DNA from: Hygrocybe punicea
Lineage: Eukaryota > Basidiomycota > Agaricomycetes > Agaricales > Hygrophoraceae
NCBI GenBank assembly: GCA_963556145.1
Contig: OY744465.1
Location: forward strand, 6,448,001 to 6,512,000
Reading direction: 5' to 3'
Length of the DNA: 64,000 bases
Every line of letters starts with the position of its first letter. Positions within the stretch are counted from its first letter, which is position 1. Below are positions 1 to 10,554 of this stretch, piece by piece. The position numbers and the translations under genes were made by a program. Below the pieces are notes generated by a model. It had not been told where the DNA came from. It did no database searches and worked only from the letters and a program-made list of their open reading frames with translations.

Positions 1-528
1 CATCTGGTTGGGTAGCTGGTGCAGAGGATAGAACGCACCCCAGCACAACCACCTCGGCCCATTTCTCCTTTGCCTTGATGAACCCATCTTTGGTGAGCAC
101 GGCGAGCTCTTCGAGCAATATGTCCTTATGCCCAGTTAGGGACTGTGGGTTATAGTGAACTGGTTGTACCGGCACGAGGTTGGAAAAAAATTGCTCACCG
201 TTTTCATCGATCGCCATCCAAGCTCTGTAGGTAGAGATTTGCGCCGCGACCTTGTTAAGTGACAACTAAGTACTACAGCCCATATAGCGATACCGGTAGA
301 ACAGATTGCAGCCTTGAATTGACTTCCGTCTCGACACTTTAGGTCGCTAAGAGAAACAAAACGACTCCTGTCGAAGTAACAGAATCATTCCTAGACTTTG
401 AGAACCATGGCCACAAAGGCCTGGGTTGACTCCTGCAGCTCTGTACCAACGTATTGCCCGATGTCGTCCACCTCTTTTGAATACTCTGCTCTCACCACCA
501 GACAATGCCCACAGCAATGTACTCTGCG

Positions 529-900
529 CTCATTATCTGCGACACGGCATACAGAATGGCCGATACCAAAGGTCGGAGGGCCCAAGTGAACAGGCTGGAT
601 AATCCCGCCTGGGTGACCAAGATGTCTGGCAAATTCGTCGAGAGAGAGGGAAGATTGGTTACTACAGTATCTGACCGAAGAATGAAACTCACCTCCTTCG
701 TGGAATGTTGGCGCAATCTTGGTACCTTTTCACGAAAGCCAAACTTCTTTTTGAGACATGTCCATTTTCTACCTATCCTTTACCTCCCCGACGGATCAGC
801 GGCACAATTGGCGAGATGACGAGCTTGAGTATGTTGATGGCGGATTGGAGATAACATTTACGAAACTTCGTCAAGTGCTGGCTCGGAGCCTTCATGTACT
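529..900. repeat. Segmental duplicate, copy 1
   Basis: This stretch matches 6394-6770 in the same orientation at roughly 85-90% identity by eye, for example the shared tract around gatgacgagcttgagtatgt. Read on the minus strand it holds a short hydrophobic peptide and donor-like gtgagt/gtaggt sites, so it is probably the relic of a spliced membrane-protein gene. I do not recognise the parent gene. The region 1-528 holds nothing I can call apart from a short match (about 1-60) to 2370-2440. Confidence 0.6.
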
Positions 901-1687
901 ACGTTCCCGTTAAGTTACGTTCATCCTCGATCTTCCCGTCATTGGGGAAGACTACCGATGAGCTGACCCTCGAACGTGTCCTGATGCATGGCATACGTAT
1001 GTACTTGTGAGTCAGTACCGATTCATCATTTATAGAGCAAGTGCATACCAGCGTCATCAAGTCTTCTAAAAAAAACCTTGCTAAACCACTCCAGGTGGAT
1101 CTCCACGTGCCTCGCAGAGACTGAAACCAAAAGCCAGACAACTCCTATGATGTCAAACCGAGAACGGAGTGAAAGCAATTGTGGTGTGGCCATATAGAAC
1201 AGATTGTCACATGTTCCCTGTATAACAGCATTGCGAATAAAGCGCCTGCCTTAGACAGTTATAGCAGGGAAACATAGGCTTCAGTGATTGCGAGACGGGG
1301 TCCTTGACCTCACCTGACTCTGCGTGCCACATAAAGGATAATGTAGGTGTGATTGTCGGGGTGATAGCTAGGTATCGGCTATGGTAGTAGGAACGAGCTT
1401 GTAAGAAGGGCAATGATAGGTCTAACAAATGTTGAATAGGAGATAACCAAGAAGACTCACCATTGATAATCGGTCTAGAACGAGTCAACCCGGGCCACTG
1501 GCAGATGGAGAATGTTGGGTGTAAGCTATCCCAATCCAAGTAGCGAACGCCTTGAAGGAGAATAGACGGACGACAATCGTGTGATCCAATAGAATAATTG
1601 CTGTAGTAAACGCCGGCGAGAGCAGGTTCGCATTGACTCTGAGCACTGAGCGACTGACATCGGCCATGGAAGAGGGCCAGCGCTGAG

Positions 1688-1965
1688 TCAAAACAACATT
1701 GACTTGGATGGGCCACTTGGCTCAGGTGGATCGATCCAACCATTGGCATGCATTGCTCCTATACTTCCAGGCCAACGGTTCTCAGAAGGTATCGAGGCCG
1801 GGGATGAAATTATACCGCCTGTGTGAGCAGCGTGGGCCTTGTTCAATAACGACTCAGAGTAGCCGGAAGTGACTCGGATGCTGGATTCAATTGTTGTGCG
1901 GTTCCAGCACAAACGCGCTCACGATCTACATCCAGTCAATTGTCTGCGTCAGCCGGGGTACACCG
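1688..1965. repeat. Inverted-repeat arm matching 7345-7640
   Basis: The plus strand here is the reverse complement of 7345-7640, with several long identical blocks. The matching arm at 7.3-7.6 kb forms the 5' part of the KP4-like gene, so this arm is probably the 5' part of a second, inverted copy. The sequence that should follow it (minus strand, 1690 down to about 1207) is open for 180 codons, but I see no KP4 cysteine pattern there. The homology therefore supports duplication, not a second functional gene. Confidence 0.6.
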
Positions 1966-1984
1966 CCAAATACACATCTCGGTA

Positions 1985-2102
1985 CGTACCTTCTGATACA
2001 GCACCTTTCCCACCCCCTGCCCATTCATCTGCACCGGCGACCATTCCATCGAACTGTATTCACAAGCCAGCATAAAGCCCAGCAACAAGAACAACAGCAT
2101 CG
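1985..2102 (-). pseudogene. Signal-peptide exon of a small secreted protein
   Basis: On the minus strand an ATG at about 2102 opens a hydrophobic leader (MLLFLLLGFMLA) followed by CEYSSMEWSPVQMNGQ, ending at a donor-like gtacgta near 1985. The same exon recurs at 5865-5985, where the core peptide is CEYSSMEWLPVQMNGQ. The conserved core and the conserved position of the donor argue for a real secreted-protein exon family. I could not trace a full downstream reading frame, so it is called a fragment. Function is unknown. The remaining sequence 2110-3460 shows no gene I can support. Confidence 0.4.
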
Positions 2103-3467
2103 TTGTCGCCTACTTTTCCTCGTTCTCCCAGCCGGTGCTTCTACACGATCATTTTCATCACACTCGTCAAGCGATACTGCCGTGCCAGTAGGGGCGGATG
2201 TGGCTCCTTCGCAGTGTCACTCCCCGCCGTTTCCTTCGATGTGTTGTCTTCCTCCATCTCTACACCATTGTCTGCAATAACTCTGAATCCACGACACCCT
2301 CGGCGTCAGGTGCTCTTACTCATGCGCAAACCATCACTTTATCCCGGTTATTGCTGTAGAAGGCTGGCTGGTTGGGTAGCTGGTGCAGAGGACGGAACGC
2401 ACTCCATAGCACAACCTCCTCCCACTCCTCATTTGCCTTTTAAAAGGGCAGTATACTCGGGAATCGTCTTTGAATGACTACTTTTCGCCACTGTCAACTT
2501 CTTCGGGCGTAGGTTGAGTCTGGCTGCTCTAGTGACAGTGCAGGTGAAACAAAAAGAGAAAGACTGTCACATACTGGAAGAAACAAATCAGCAGAGTGGA
2601 AAAATCTTTGTCGCCAACTCAAGTTACTCGACACATTCACGTTTGTTACGATCTAGAGTTGTACCAATGTTGGTTTCACCGCTATGTGCTCTCGCCATCT
2701 GACGGTGGCCTATTGCTTTGGCCGAGGGTGGTCTAAGGCTATTCCGCCGACTCTTAATCTCCATTAGTGCTTGGATTGTGAATCGTGGTGTGGTCAAATT
2801 GTCGAGCGCCCTCAAGTGCGTGTAGTCTGTAAGCGTGTAGAGCGGTTTTCCCTGAGGGAGACGGAAATGACGTTGTGAGGGTGTGAATAAGGGCCTCAGG
2901 GATGGTTTCAAAATGATGAACTGGGGGGCTTACGGCGTTTGGGTCGTCCAGTTTGAAGACACAAGTTTACAACTTAACCGCAGGGGACGCTAGTCGTGAA
3001 GTATACTCTGCGCGCCAGGTATCAATGGACCGTTACTCATAACTTACCCTGCCAGCTTCAATGAGGTTTGGGCGAAAAGGGAATCCGAATAGAACGCGAA
3101 GGGAGGGGGAATATGGGGCTGACGACATGATGGCCTGTGGGCACAAATATTACCAGAATCACAGATGCAAGAAGCCACCAAATTTACGCGCCTCTGCTTT
3201 TCTCGGTCAATGGGCATATCCTCAACGGAAGACAAAGCGCACAATGGCATAGGAGATGATGCGAAACTCCACTCCAGTCGTCGCTACTGACATCCTCTGT
3301 ACCCGTCACGGCTGAGAAAGCCGTTGGAGAAGTGGTGACTCGCCGATGTTAGGTTTGGCGTGGGTGAAAGCGCACGTAAAAAACATTATTGATTAGATAA
3401 AGTCATAAACGATCCTACGGACAGAGCAAACCATCAATGGAGGTACATGATAAGAAAATCAAGGGAA

Positions 3468-4859
3468 CTAGATGTGTGGAATAAAGCGGGTCCACTCTAC
3501 AGTGCGATAGGCACCAGGGGGAGGAGACCTCAGAGCCATAAAAGGGAGTACGAGCAAGGTTAGGCGGGCAAAAACATACAGAGCAATCGCCAGGATGAGA
3601 ACGATCGTGGGGAAGAAGAGGATCGACCTGCCAGAGTGCTTCGAGAATATGACCAATGCAATAAGTGGCTGGATGATCAAGAGCGACAACGTGATAAAAA
3701 CTGGGACGACTGTCACCGAAATAGCAGAGACTCGCCAAAGCAGTTGTTCGGTGTGCGTTGGAAAGTAAAACGCCCAAGCAAAGCAGTGAATTCCACCAAA
3801 AACAATTCCAACAACCACGCTCATGAGATTAGCGCTGTCATCGAATTTCTGCTCTGGACCGAATGTTCCCACTTGGGTTTTGTTCGGTTCGAAGCTTTGT
3901 CCACTGAGAATAGGAAAAAACACGAGGAATGGAAAGAGAATGACAGTCTGCCATAGCCCATTCTCATTCACCAGGGCTGGAATGGGTCGATAAGCCTCTC
4001 TCAGGAAGTCGGCCAATCCTCGCTTGAACATATTCCACGGGGAACGTAAACATCCCTTCATTCCTGCATCGTTTGCTCTGTTTTCCCTTCCGTCCTCTCC
4101 CTCGTCCTGTCCCTTGTCTGCGTTCCCGTCTGCCCACACTCGTACAGGGCAACTCACATTCAGAGGCTTCTTCCACCATAGAACGTACGTGGCAAAGTTA
4201 AGCACAGCGAATGCGCCAGTAGCAACCTCCAACTTTGTCACAGGGAGACCTTCAATTGCCCACGCGATACACTGGAGAATGAACCACCCCGTTTGGAGTA
4301 ATGCGAAAGCTTTCGATAGTAGGTCCCCTTTACTTCTGTCCTGGATCTCTTCCTGCAATAGACTCGTTTTGTGCTTCTCAGGTAGATCGGGGATGTCGTC
4401 GATCGTGATTGTGTGGATTGGTTCGCCATTTTCATCGCACTGCATGTAACCGCCCATTACAACAAAGAACCCGTGCGTCTTGGTCCATCCATACTCTAAA
4501 ACATATCACCATCAATCTCGCACACTCTTCCAGAACATCTCATGGCTCTCACTCTGGTTAGCCTTGGCAATCTTGCGTGCCGCGATCAGCTGTCGCGTCG
4601 CCCATCCCACAATCAATTCAGGTGCCAGCAATGCCAGCAACATCATCCACACACGACGCGCAGCTCTCCTACCCCAACTATCTTCCGGCGCCGGGATATT
4701 CGGATGGATCGCGAGCCAGATACAGGCGAACAATGTCACAAGGCAACTCCAAATGATATTCCAGATGGTTTGGCATTTATCCAAATCGTGGCAAGAGGAT
4801 GACGCGAGGTTTATGACCGTAGAAGTGTTGGCTAACATCTCGAAGACGGGGATGATCAT
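3468..4859 (-). CDS. Multi-pass membrane protein, Agaricomycete-type family
   Basis: Two exons are inferred: 4859-4526 and 4495-3468. Exon 1 encodes a hydrophobic region with CQTIWNIIWSCLVTLFACIW and AIHPNIPAPED. Exon 2 starts at the conserved YGWTKTHGFF and carries four or five further predicted membrane spans up to a C-terminus of about position 3468. Spliced at these sites the phase is exact and gives about 450 residues. The family (many paralogues in mushroom-forming fungi, function unknown to me) normally shows the HPNIP and GWT-THGFF blocks, which supports the model. The ATG at 4859 has an in-frame TGA just upstream, so it is either the start or the start of an internal exon. The implied intron is only 30 nt, which is unusually short. 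Plasma-membrane or endomembrane location is inferred from hydropathy only. Confidence 0.7.
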
Positions 4860-4971
4860 GGTGCACTGTCAAGCTCTCTTCCTTGACCCTCGAGTCACCA
4901 ATGCCACCATCTCAAAAGTGACGCCGAAGAACCATTGTAGGAGACCATGGAAACCGTCAGCTTCAAACTGA

Positions 4972-5760
4972 GATACTAGGGCATAGAGTACACCACATAT
5001 GGTAGCAACGGACTACCGGACTGATAGAAAAGAATTCTTGAGGAATGCAACGGGATGAACCCTTTCCGCTTTCTTCTTCTTTATCACCCTCGTCTACTGT
5101 CAAACAACGCCCACAGCATGTACCCCCTTCTTGATGAAGCAAGGAATGCAGTTCTCGCGCTCTAGGATGGCGAATCCGTGAATAGAGAAGATTTGCTACT
5201 ATAGCATTTGAGCGAAGATCCCGTTCGTGCAATCTTGAGGTCTGTCTCGAAACCAAATAACACCAAGATCATCGACCAAATGTCCGTTTTCTAGCCATCC
5301 CCACCTGCCAGGGCACACTGTTGCGTCTTGCCGATCTTTTGCATCCGCATGAGATCGTTTATGAACCTCCACTGAACATAGTAATATAGCGTCAAATTAC
5401 CTGCCAACCCCCTCTCTCCTTGGTCCTGGTGGAAATACAAGGAAGTTAATCTTTTGGAAGCCAGCAAGAAGATTCGTACTAATTTCGTAGTCATCTCATC
5501 ATGATGCACGTTTTTCATCAGAGTTTCATCGCAACACAGCACTCACACAAGTGGCGTTAGCCAACCGTAGAAGTTCTGGTCCAGTGGGCACTGGTTGCGA
5601 CGACGCGGAAGGGCCCGTACGGTATGGAAGTTTCCCAACCCCGGAATTATGTTACCTTTCAGATCTCCTTCTTCCCCTTCGTTTCCCCACATATTTATGG
5701 TTTCCTGACCGTTGTTTTCACGACTGATATTTTCCATGTTCGGTGTCAATGTCGGGAAAG
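4972..5760. other. No supported gene
   Basis: Only short, overlapping open frames on both strands without recognisable motifs. Possibly the upstream region of the membrane-protein gene to the left. Confidence 0.4.
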
Positions 5761-5764
5761 ACGC

Positions 5765-5985
5765 GGTGCTCGGTTCAATTGCTGTGCTCACGCTGATCTA
5801 CATCCAGCCATCGTCAGCACTGGCATCAGCCTGCGTGTGCCACCAAATAACTCGAGACATACATTCTGATATGGCATCTTTCCAAAATCCTGCCCGTTCA
5901 TCTGCACCGGCAGCCATTCCATCGAACTGTATTCACAAGTCAGCATATGTTCAGCAACAAAAATAACAGTCATCATCATCACGTA
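5765..5985 (-). pseudogene. Second copy of the small secreted-protein exon
   Basis: A direct-orientation duplicate of 1880-2110. On the minus strand it encodes MMTVIFVAEHMLT followed by CEYSSMEWLPVQMNGQ, with a donor-like gtatgt at the end of the exon. It differs from the other copy at several residues but keeps the cysteine and the EYSSMEW core. Downstream coding sequence is not convincing, so it is treated as a fragment. Region 5985-6390 continues a weaker match to 2110-2480. Confidence 0.4.
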
Positions 5986-6393
5986 CTTTTTCTTGTTCGC
6001 GGTGTCATTACCCTCCGAGTCCTTCCATGTGTTGTCTTCCTCCACGTCCACCGATATCGTATGGGAAGAGGGAAGGCGCGAGGTTGCAAAAAATATTCGC
6101 CGTACCCATCATCGAGAACGATCATACTGATGACCACGTCCAAGAGCTGTAGGTAGGGATGAAGTTACTCTACAATGTGGCCTGTACTCTGTACCTGGCA
6201 AGATTGTTGTCCCAGTCCTTTCCATTCGACCCCTTTGCCCATTACCTGAGCATCGCAGCTAAGTGCCTTGCGGAACACAGCCTTGCTAAGCTGGTAAAGT
6301 TGTTGGTAGCCTTGGGCAATCCGCGTACCTTGTTTAAGCTTTGCGCGCCGCGACCTCGTCAAGTGATTCGGAGCGGTGAGGACTACGGCTGCT

Positions 6394-6770
6394 CATCATC
6401 TGCGACACGGCACACAGAACGGCCAATACCAATGGTCGGAGGGCCCAGTGAACAGGCTGGATAATGCCGCCTGGGCAACCGAGATGTCTGGCAAATTCGT
6501 TGAGAGAGAGAGAAGCTTGGTTACTACATAATCTGACCGAAGAATGAAACTCACCTCCTTTGTGGGATGTTGGCGCAATCTCAGGAACTTTTCACGAAAG
6601 CCAAACTTCTTGTTGAGACATGTCTATTTTGTACCTACCCTTGACCTCCCCGATGGATCAGCAACACAATTGGCGAGATGACGAGCTTGAGTATGTTGAT
6701 GGCGGATTCGAGGTAGGCCCGATGGAACACTTGCAATAACTTCGTCAAGCACTGGCTCGGAGCCTTGAGC
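6394..6770. repeat. Segmental duplicate, copy 2
   Basis: Direct-orientation counterpart of 529-900. A segment near 6420-6600 encodes a short hydrophobic minus-strand peptide in both copies, but different small indels shift the frame, so neither copy looks functional. 6771-7344 holds nothing I can support. Confidence 0.6.
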
Positions 6771-7344
6771 TGTCTGACGACTTCGGTCAATCACTTGCAC
6801 CTACACTTACGAGTTGTGATGTTCCCTGCATAAGACCTCGAAGGCTTGAACTGGCGTTGTTGGGTCATAAAATAAATTCAGCAGCATTCAACACCTAAGC
6901 CGTATCGCCAACAGAGAGCTTACTAGCCTGAACTATTCCTTCGCTAGCTGAGTTACATTTAAACAGATTCGCCCAGGGTGAGCTTTGTGAGGCAGATTGC
7001 GCAGCGATGCCGGTATGTGTCGCGAATTGGGTGGTTCCGAGTCCGGATGTAAGCGCATGTAAGCCTCGATGTATGCGTAACAGTAAGGCGTCCTCCTCAT
7101 TTGTCGTCGCGTTTCCTTGAATTGAGGCGTTGACCAACATTCCCACACTGCTCAGCTACAGCTTCGACGGATCGTCGTCTGCAATGTCACCGCTACCCTG
7201 ACTAGCTACCAACTATTCCTATGCATCCTACAGATTTTCAATCCATCCGGTGACTCGTCACTCTCGAACAGACCATCACTCTCCAACCCAACATCTGTTT
7301 AGCCCTACCGTCGCCCGGGCCGGCCCCCACAAACTCATCCCCCG

Positions 7345-7640
7345 TGGCGCACTCAGGCTGATGCTGACAATTGACTGGATGTAGATCGTGAGCGCGTTTG
7401 TGCCGGAATCGCGCACCAACTGAATCTAGCATCCGAGTCGCTTCTCTACAAGTCCGGCTAATCTGAGTCGCTATTGAACAAGGCCCACGCTGCTCACACA
7501 GGTGGTATAATTTCATCCCCGGCCTCGACACCTTCTGAGAACCGTTGGCCTGGAGGTATAGGAGCAATACATGCCAATGGTTGGATCGATCCATCCGAGC
7601 CAAGTGGCCCAAGTCCAAGTCAATGTTGAACACTGCCGCT
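7345..7640. repeat. Inverted-repeat arm matching 1688-1965
   Basis: Reverse-complement match to 1688-1965 covering the 5' region of the KP4-like gene. It shows that this locus was duplicated in inverted orientation about 5.5 kb away. Confidence 0.6.
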
Positions 7641-8664
7641 GCCCTCGGGATCAATTGCCTTGGTCAATGGTCATGCGGGATGCTCGAGTGCTGAGGTCAC
7701 GGTCGCACAATCTCTCGTCACGACCATCATGGGTATTGACCCCAATCAATGGTACAACAATGGCGAACATATTGCGTGTCAAACGGAACGGTTCACCGAC
7801 GAAAATATCACCATCTGCGCATTTTTGCAGCTCATGCCGAGCGGGGCCACCGGCATGGACATCCAACGTCTCGCCCACTACATCACCGACCACGGTTGTG
7901 CTATCTGTGGCAGCGTCCCTTTCCATTTCCCCTCAGACAACGACGTTTCGAAAGGAGAACTTACCTGTTAACCAACTCCCTTCCACCACTGCTGCACAGG
8001 CAACAACGGCGACAGCGACAACAGCAGCAAGCCACCGCAGTCAACAACTTCTTCAAGTCTCCTGCCAACATCCCCTCCGATAGAGCATTGTCCCGGCGGG
8101 TCACCTGGAGACGCTCTCTCATGCACATTTACCGCTCAGGTAAGCGGCATCCTTCTTCTTTCCGCGCCAACAATCAACCACTCGCCCTCAGAACACCTCC
8201 GCCACTTATCGTCTCTCAAGCATCGTCGGTTCCCCTGTCGAGAACTGCCAAGGGTCTAATCAAACAGTAATCGGCGGATCAGCTACCATTACTCAAGGAT
8301 GGTCAGATTCACAGACGCACTTTATACCAGGAATCCTCGATCCGGTCTTGGACTTTCTCACCATCGGAGGTTTGGGCAGTTGGAATCAGCAGCAGTCTTG
8401 GCAGGCTCAGCAAACCGTGACCATTACGGTTGGGTCCGCATTGATATCTCTTGTTTTCTCCTCGTGCATCTGACTCCTTAATCAGGCAGCCCTCGTGATC
8501 GAAGTTTTGAACAACATTATCACAGGACAGATGTTGTTGCAGTATTCTAACTCAGTCAATGGTTCCAACTGCTGGTAAATTTCAGATTCTGTCAAACAGC
8601 CCCTTGACCCGAGTTATTGATAATCTACCTTACTAGGTACATCAACAATGTCACGTTGTACTAA
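7623..8664 (+). pseudogene. KP4-like killer toxin-type secreted protein, broken
   Basis: Two modules are visible. The first (about 7640-7971) is cysteine-rich and carries the hallmark HGCAICGSVPF block and a GELT end, as in fungal KP4-like killer-toxin folds (secreted small beta-sandwich proteins; viral KP4 of smut fungi blocks calcium channels). A Ser/Thr/Pro/Asn-rich linker follows, then a second module (about 8080-8664) with two candidate introns (8140-8191, 52 nt; 8575-8636, 62 nt) that resembles a Gly/Ser-rich secreted domain found in fungi. Breaks: a one-base frame change near 7665-7690 between the first cysteine motif and the rest, an in-frame TAA at 7969-7971 at the module boundary, and another frame change near 8478-8490. 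A clear signal peptide is not visible. The breaks could be decay, unmodelled introns or sequence error; as it stands the gene is not intact. Confidence 0.6.
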
Positions 8665-9468
8665 CCAACCAACGACACCATTTATAACACGCCGGTAATT
8701 CCTTGCGACGCCAGTTTTAACCTCCCTCGCGCACCTCCCCTCGTTCCTATCCCCCCCACAGTAGCGCTCTAAGCATCCATCCTGATCCTGATCTTTCAGT
8801 TGTCTTCTCACACATTTTGGTCACATTGTTCCTCGTCTCATTGTCTCATCACTTCCATGGGACTCGGTCTAGTGTTGTTATTGTACTTCGATTGTACGTC
8901 ATGGAAACTTCGGAAAATTTAAACCGACCAAATCCCAGGACGGGTGACGTGCGTAAGAATCGAAGAAACTTGAGGCATACTAACACTGATCATCACTCTT
9001 TTGAATGCCAGACTTGTTGAAACCCATCTTGTATATATCGCGCTACTAGCGCTGCCATGGCGGCCATGCATCCGCTGACAGCCTCGTCTTCTGGGCCCAA
9101 GGGGTGTGGATACACGAAGCATGTCAGTCATCCAGATAGTGGGTCTTTCGCTTGTTGTCTTCCCCTCTGCTCACTGGGTGTGCATTAAACCGTGTCGATG
9201 GTATCACCGGCTTTGATGTTTGGCATGATTTCCAACAGGGCTTGGGGGTTCTCCTTTCTCGTCGCTAACGAGCCGAGACCTTGTTATTCGGAGCGACATA
9301 GAATCGAGCAGTGCTAGACACTTGTAAACGGTAACCTAGATGAAGTACTACTGACAGGCTGTCTGAACATCGGAGGGAGCTATCGTGAAGACGGCGCATA
9401 GTTATGAAAGAAAACGAATAGTCTACCCAAGGGATTTTTACATCCAAAGCCCATCTTGACAACGCCAG
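8665..9468. other. Intergenic, no gene seen
   Basis: Short frames only. No repeats, motifs or splice patterns that I can support. Confidence 0.4.
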
Positions 9469-10130
9469 TTACTTCCGAGTCGAACCATTGGGTAAGTAAC
9501 TAGGAGGGGGTACTTGCGCCTCAAGCTCATCGAGGCGGCGCTGTTTTCCGATGCAGTAGAATCCGACAAGAATTATGAGCGCAAAGGCTACGAGACCCCC
9601 AAAGAGACCGCCTATGATGGGGCCAACATCTGACCTGCTAGTGAGTGGATCAGGCTTTTGGTATTGGAAGTCGCCAGGGAAAACTTACGTCGTAATGCTA
9701 GGAGTGACCACGCTGTTGGAGCTCGAGCTGAAGCCACAGCTCGGTTGGTCAGTTTCGGTAATGTTATCTGAAAGGAAAAAAAAAAATGTACATAATAGTG
9801 GTCCCGATTACCGCAGTCGTACTGAAGGTTACAGTAGTCGACGGAATAGTGGTGGTGGTGGCGGTAGTGGAAGTAGTAGCGGAAGTGGTGGTAAGTGTTG
9901 TTGTGGATGCACAACAATCACATAATAACTTGGTGCCTGTCAAGCAGGTGGCCCCAGTCCCATCCCCATCTGGGCTGGATTGTACAACGGTGCAGTAATC
10001 TGGACATCGTCCAGAGCACGAGGGCGCAGTGCCGGACCAGTATATGCAATCTGATGCCATGGCAGGAGTTGTGGCACCAAAGGAGCTGTTTGCCCAGTAT
10101 TCATAGTAGATGAAGCGCTCCAGCGCCTAG
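9469..10130 (-). CDS. Cys-rich secretory protein with Thr-rich stalk and one TM helix
   Basis: Minus strand, reading downward. An exon opening after a cctag acceptor near 10130 encodes YYEYWANSSFG, then SDCIYWSGTAPSCSGRCP, a DG-TG-CLTGTKLLC block and a long Thr/Ser stalk. The C-W-GTAP-C-G-CP ... C-TG-K--CC pattern is one I recognise from small fungal secreted proteins of unknown function. Exon 9767-9689 continues with NITETDQPSCGFSSSSNS. After a 54-nt intron (9688-9635), the last exon encodes GPIIGGLFGGLVAFALIILV, a TM helix, then a basic/acidic tail ending PPSYLPNGSTRK and TAA at 9469-9471. The layout is that of a type I cell-surface protein. The junction between the stalk exon and exon 9767 is not resolved, and no start codon or signal peptide was placed, so the 5' end is incomplete. 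Confidence 0.6.
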
Positions 10131-10179
10131 GTTGTCTTAAGTCCAGCCGGGCAATAGATGCGCAACTTCGACCGCCCAA

Positions 10180-10554
10180 ATTGAAAGTAAGTGGACATGT
10201 GGTACAAATAGCGTAGTCTCGAACCCAGACGTTATTTCAGATAAGTCCCTTACCCTATGCTGATATAATGTACACCTACCCACGGCAAAACCCGTTCACT
10301 GCACCTCACTGAACAACGTTCACTGCCCGTTGATAGTCCCGGCGTACTATGTTCCAAGCACCAACAAGATAGTTCAGCGTTACTATATGCTATCCATGGT
10401 ACGATCGCGCCACCATCAGGTTCGTGCACGGACCGCCCTTGGTTGAGATGTTCAAGGTGCATCAGTTCCTTTGTGTACTCGGATGATCACATTTAGAATG
10501 GCTGAAGAAACTACACAAGTACACGAAGTAATCAAGAATGCGACATCACTATCG
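10180..10554. other. Short intergenic stretch
   Basis: No supported gene. A tract near 10250-10320 (cttaccctatgctgatataatgtacac) is echoed near 53600-53640 (gtatgtacacattatatcagcatag) in inverted orientation, a small dispersed repeat. Confidence 0.3.

Noticed and set aside
9786..9998. Val-rich plus-strand frame
   Set aside because: Complement of the Thr/Ser stalk of the minus-strand Cys-rich gene.
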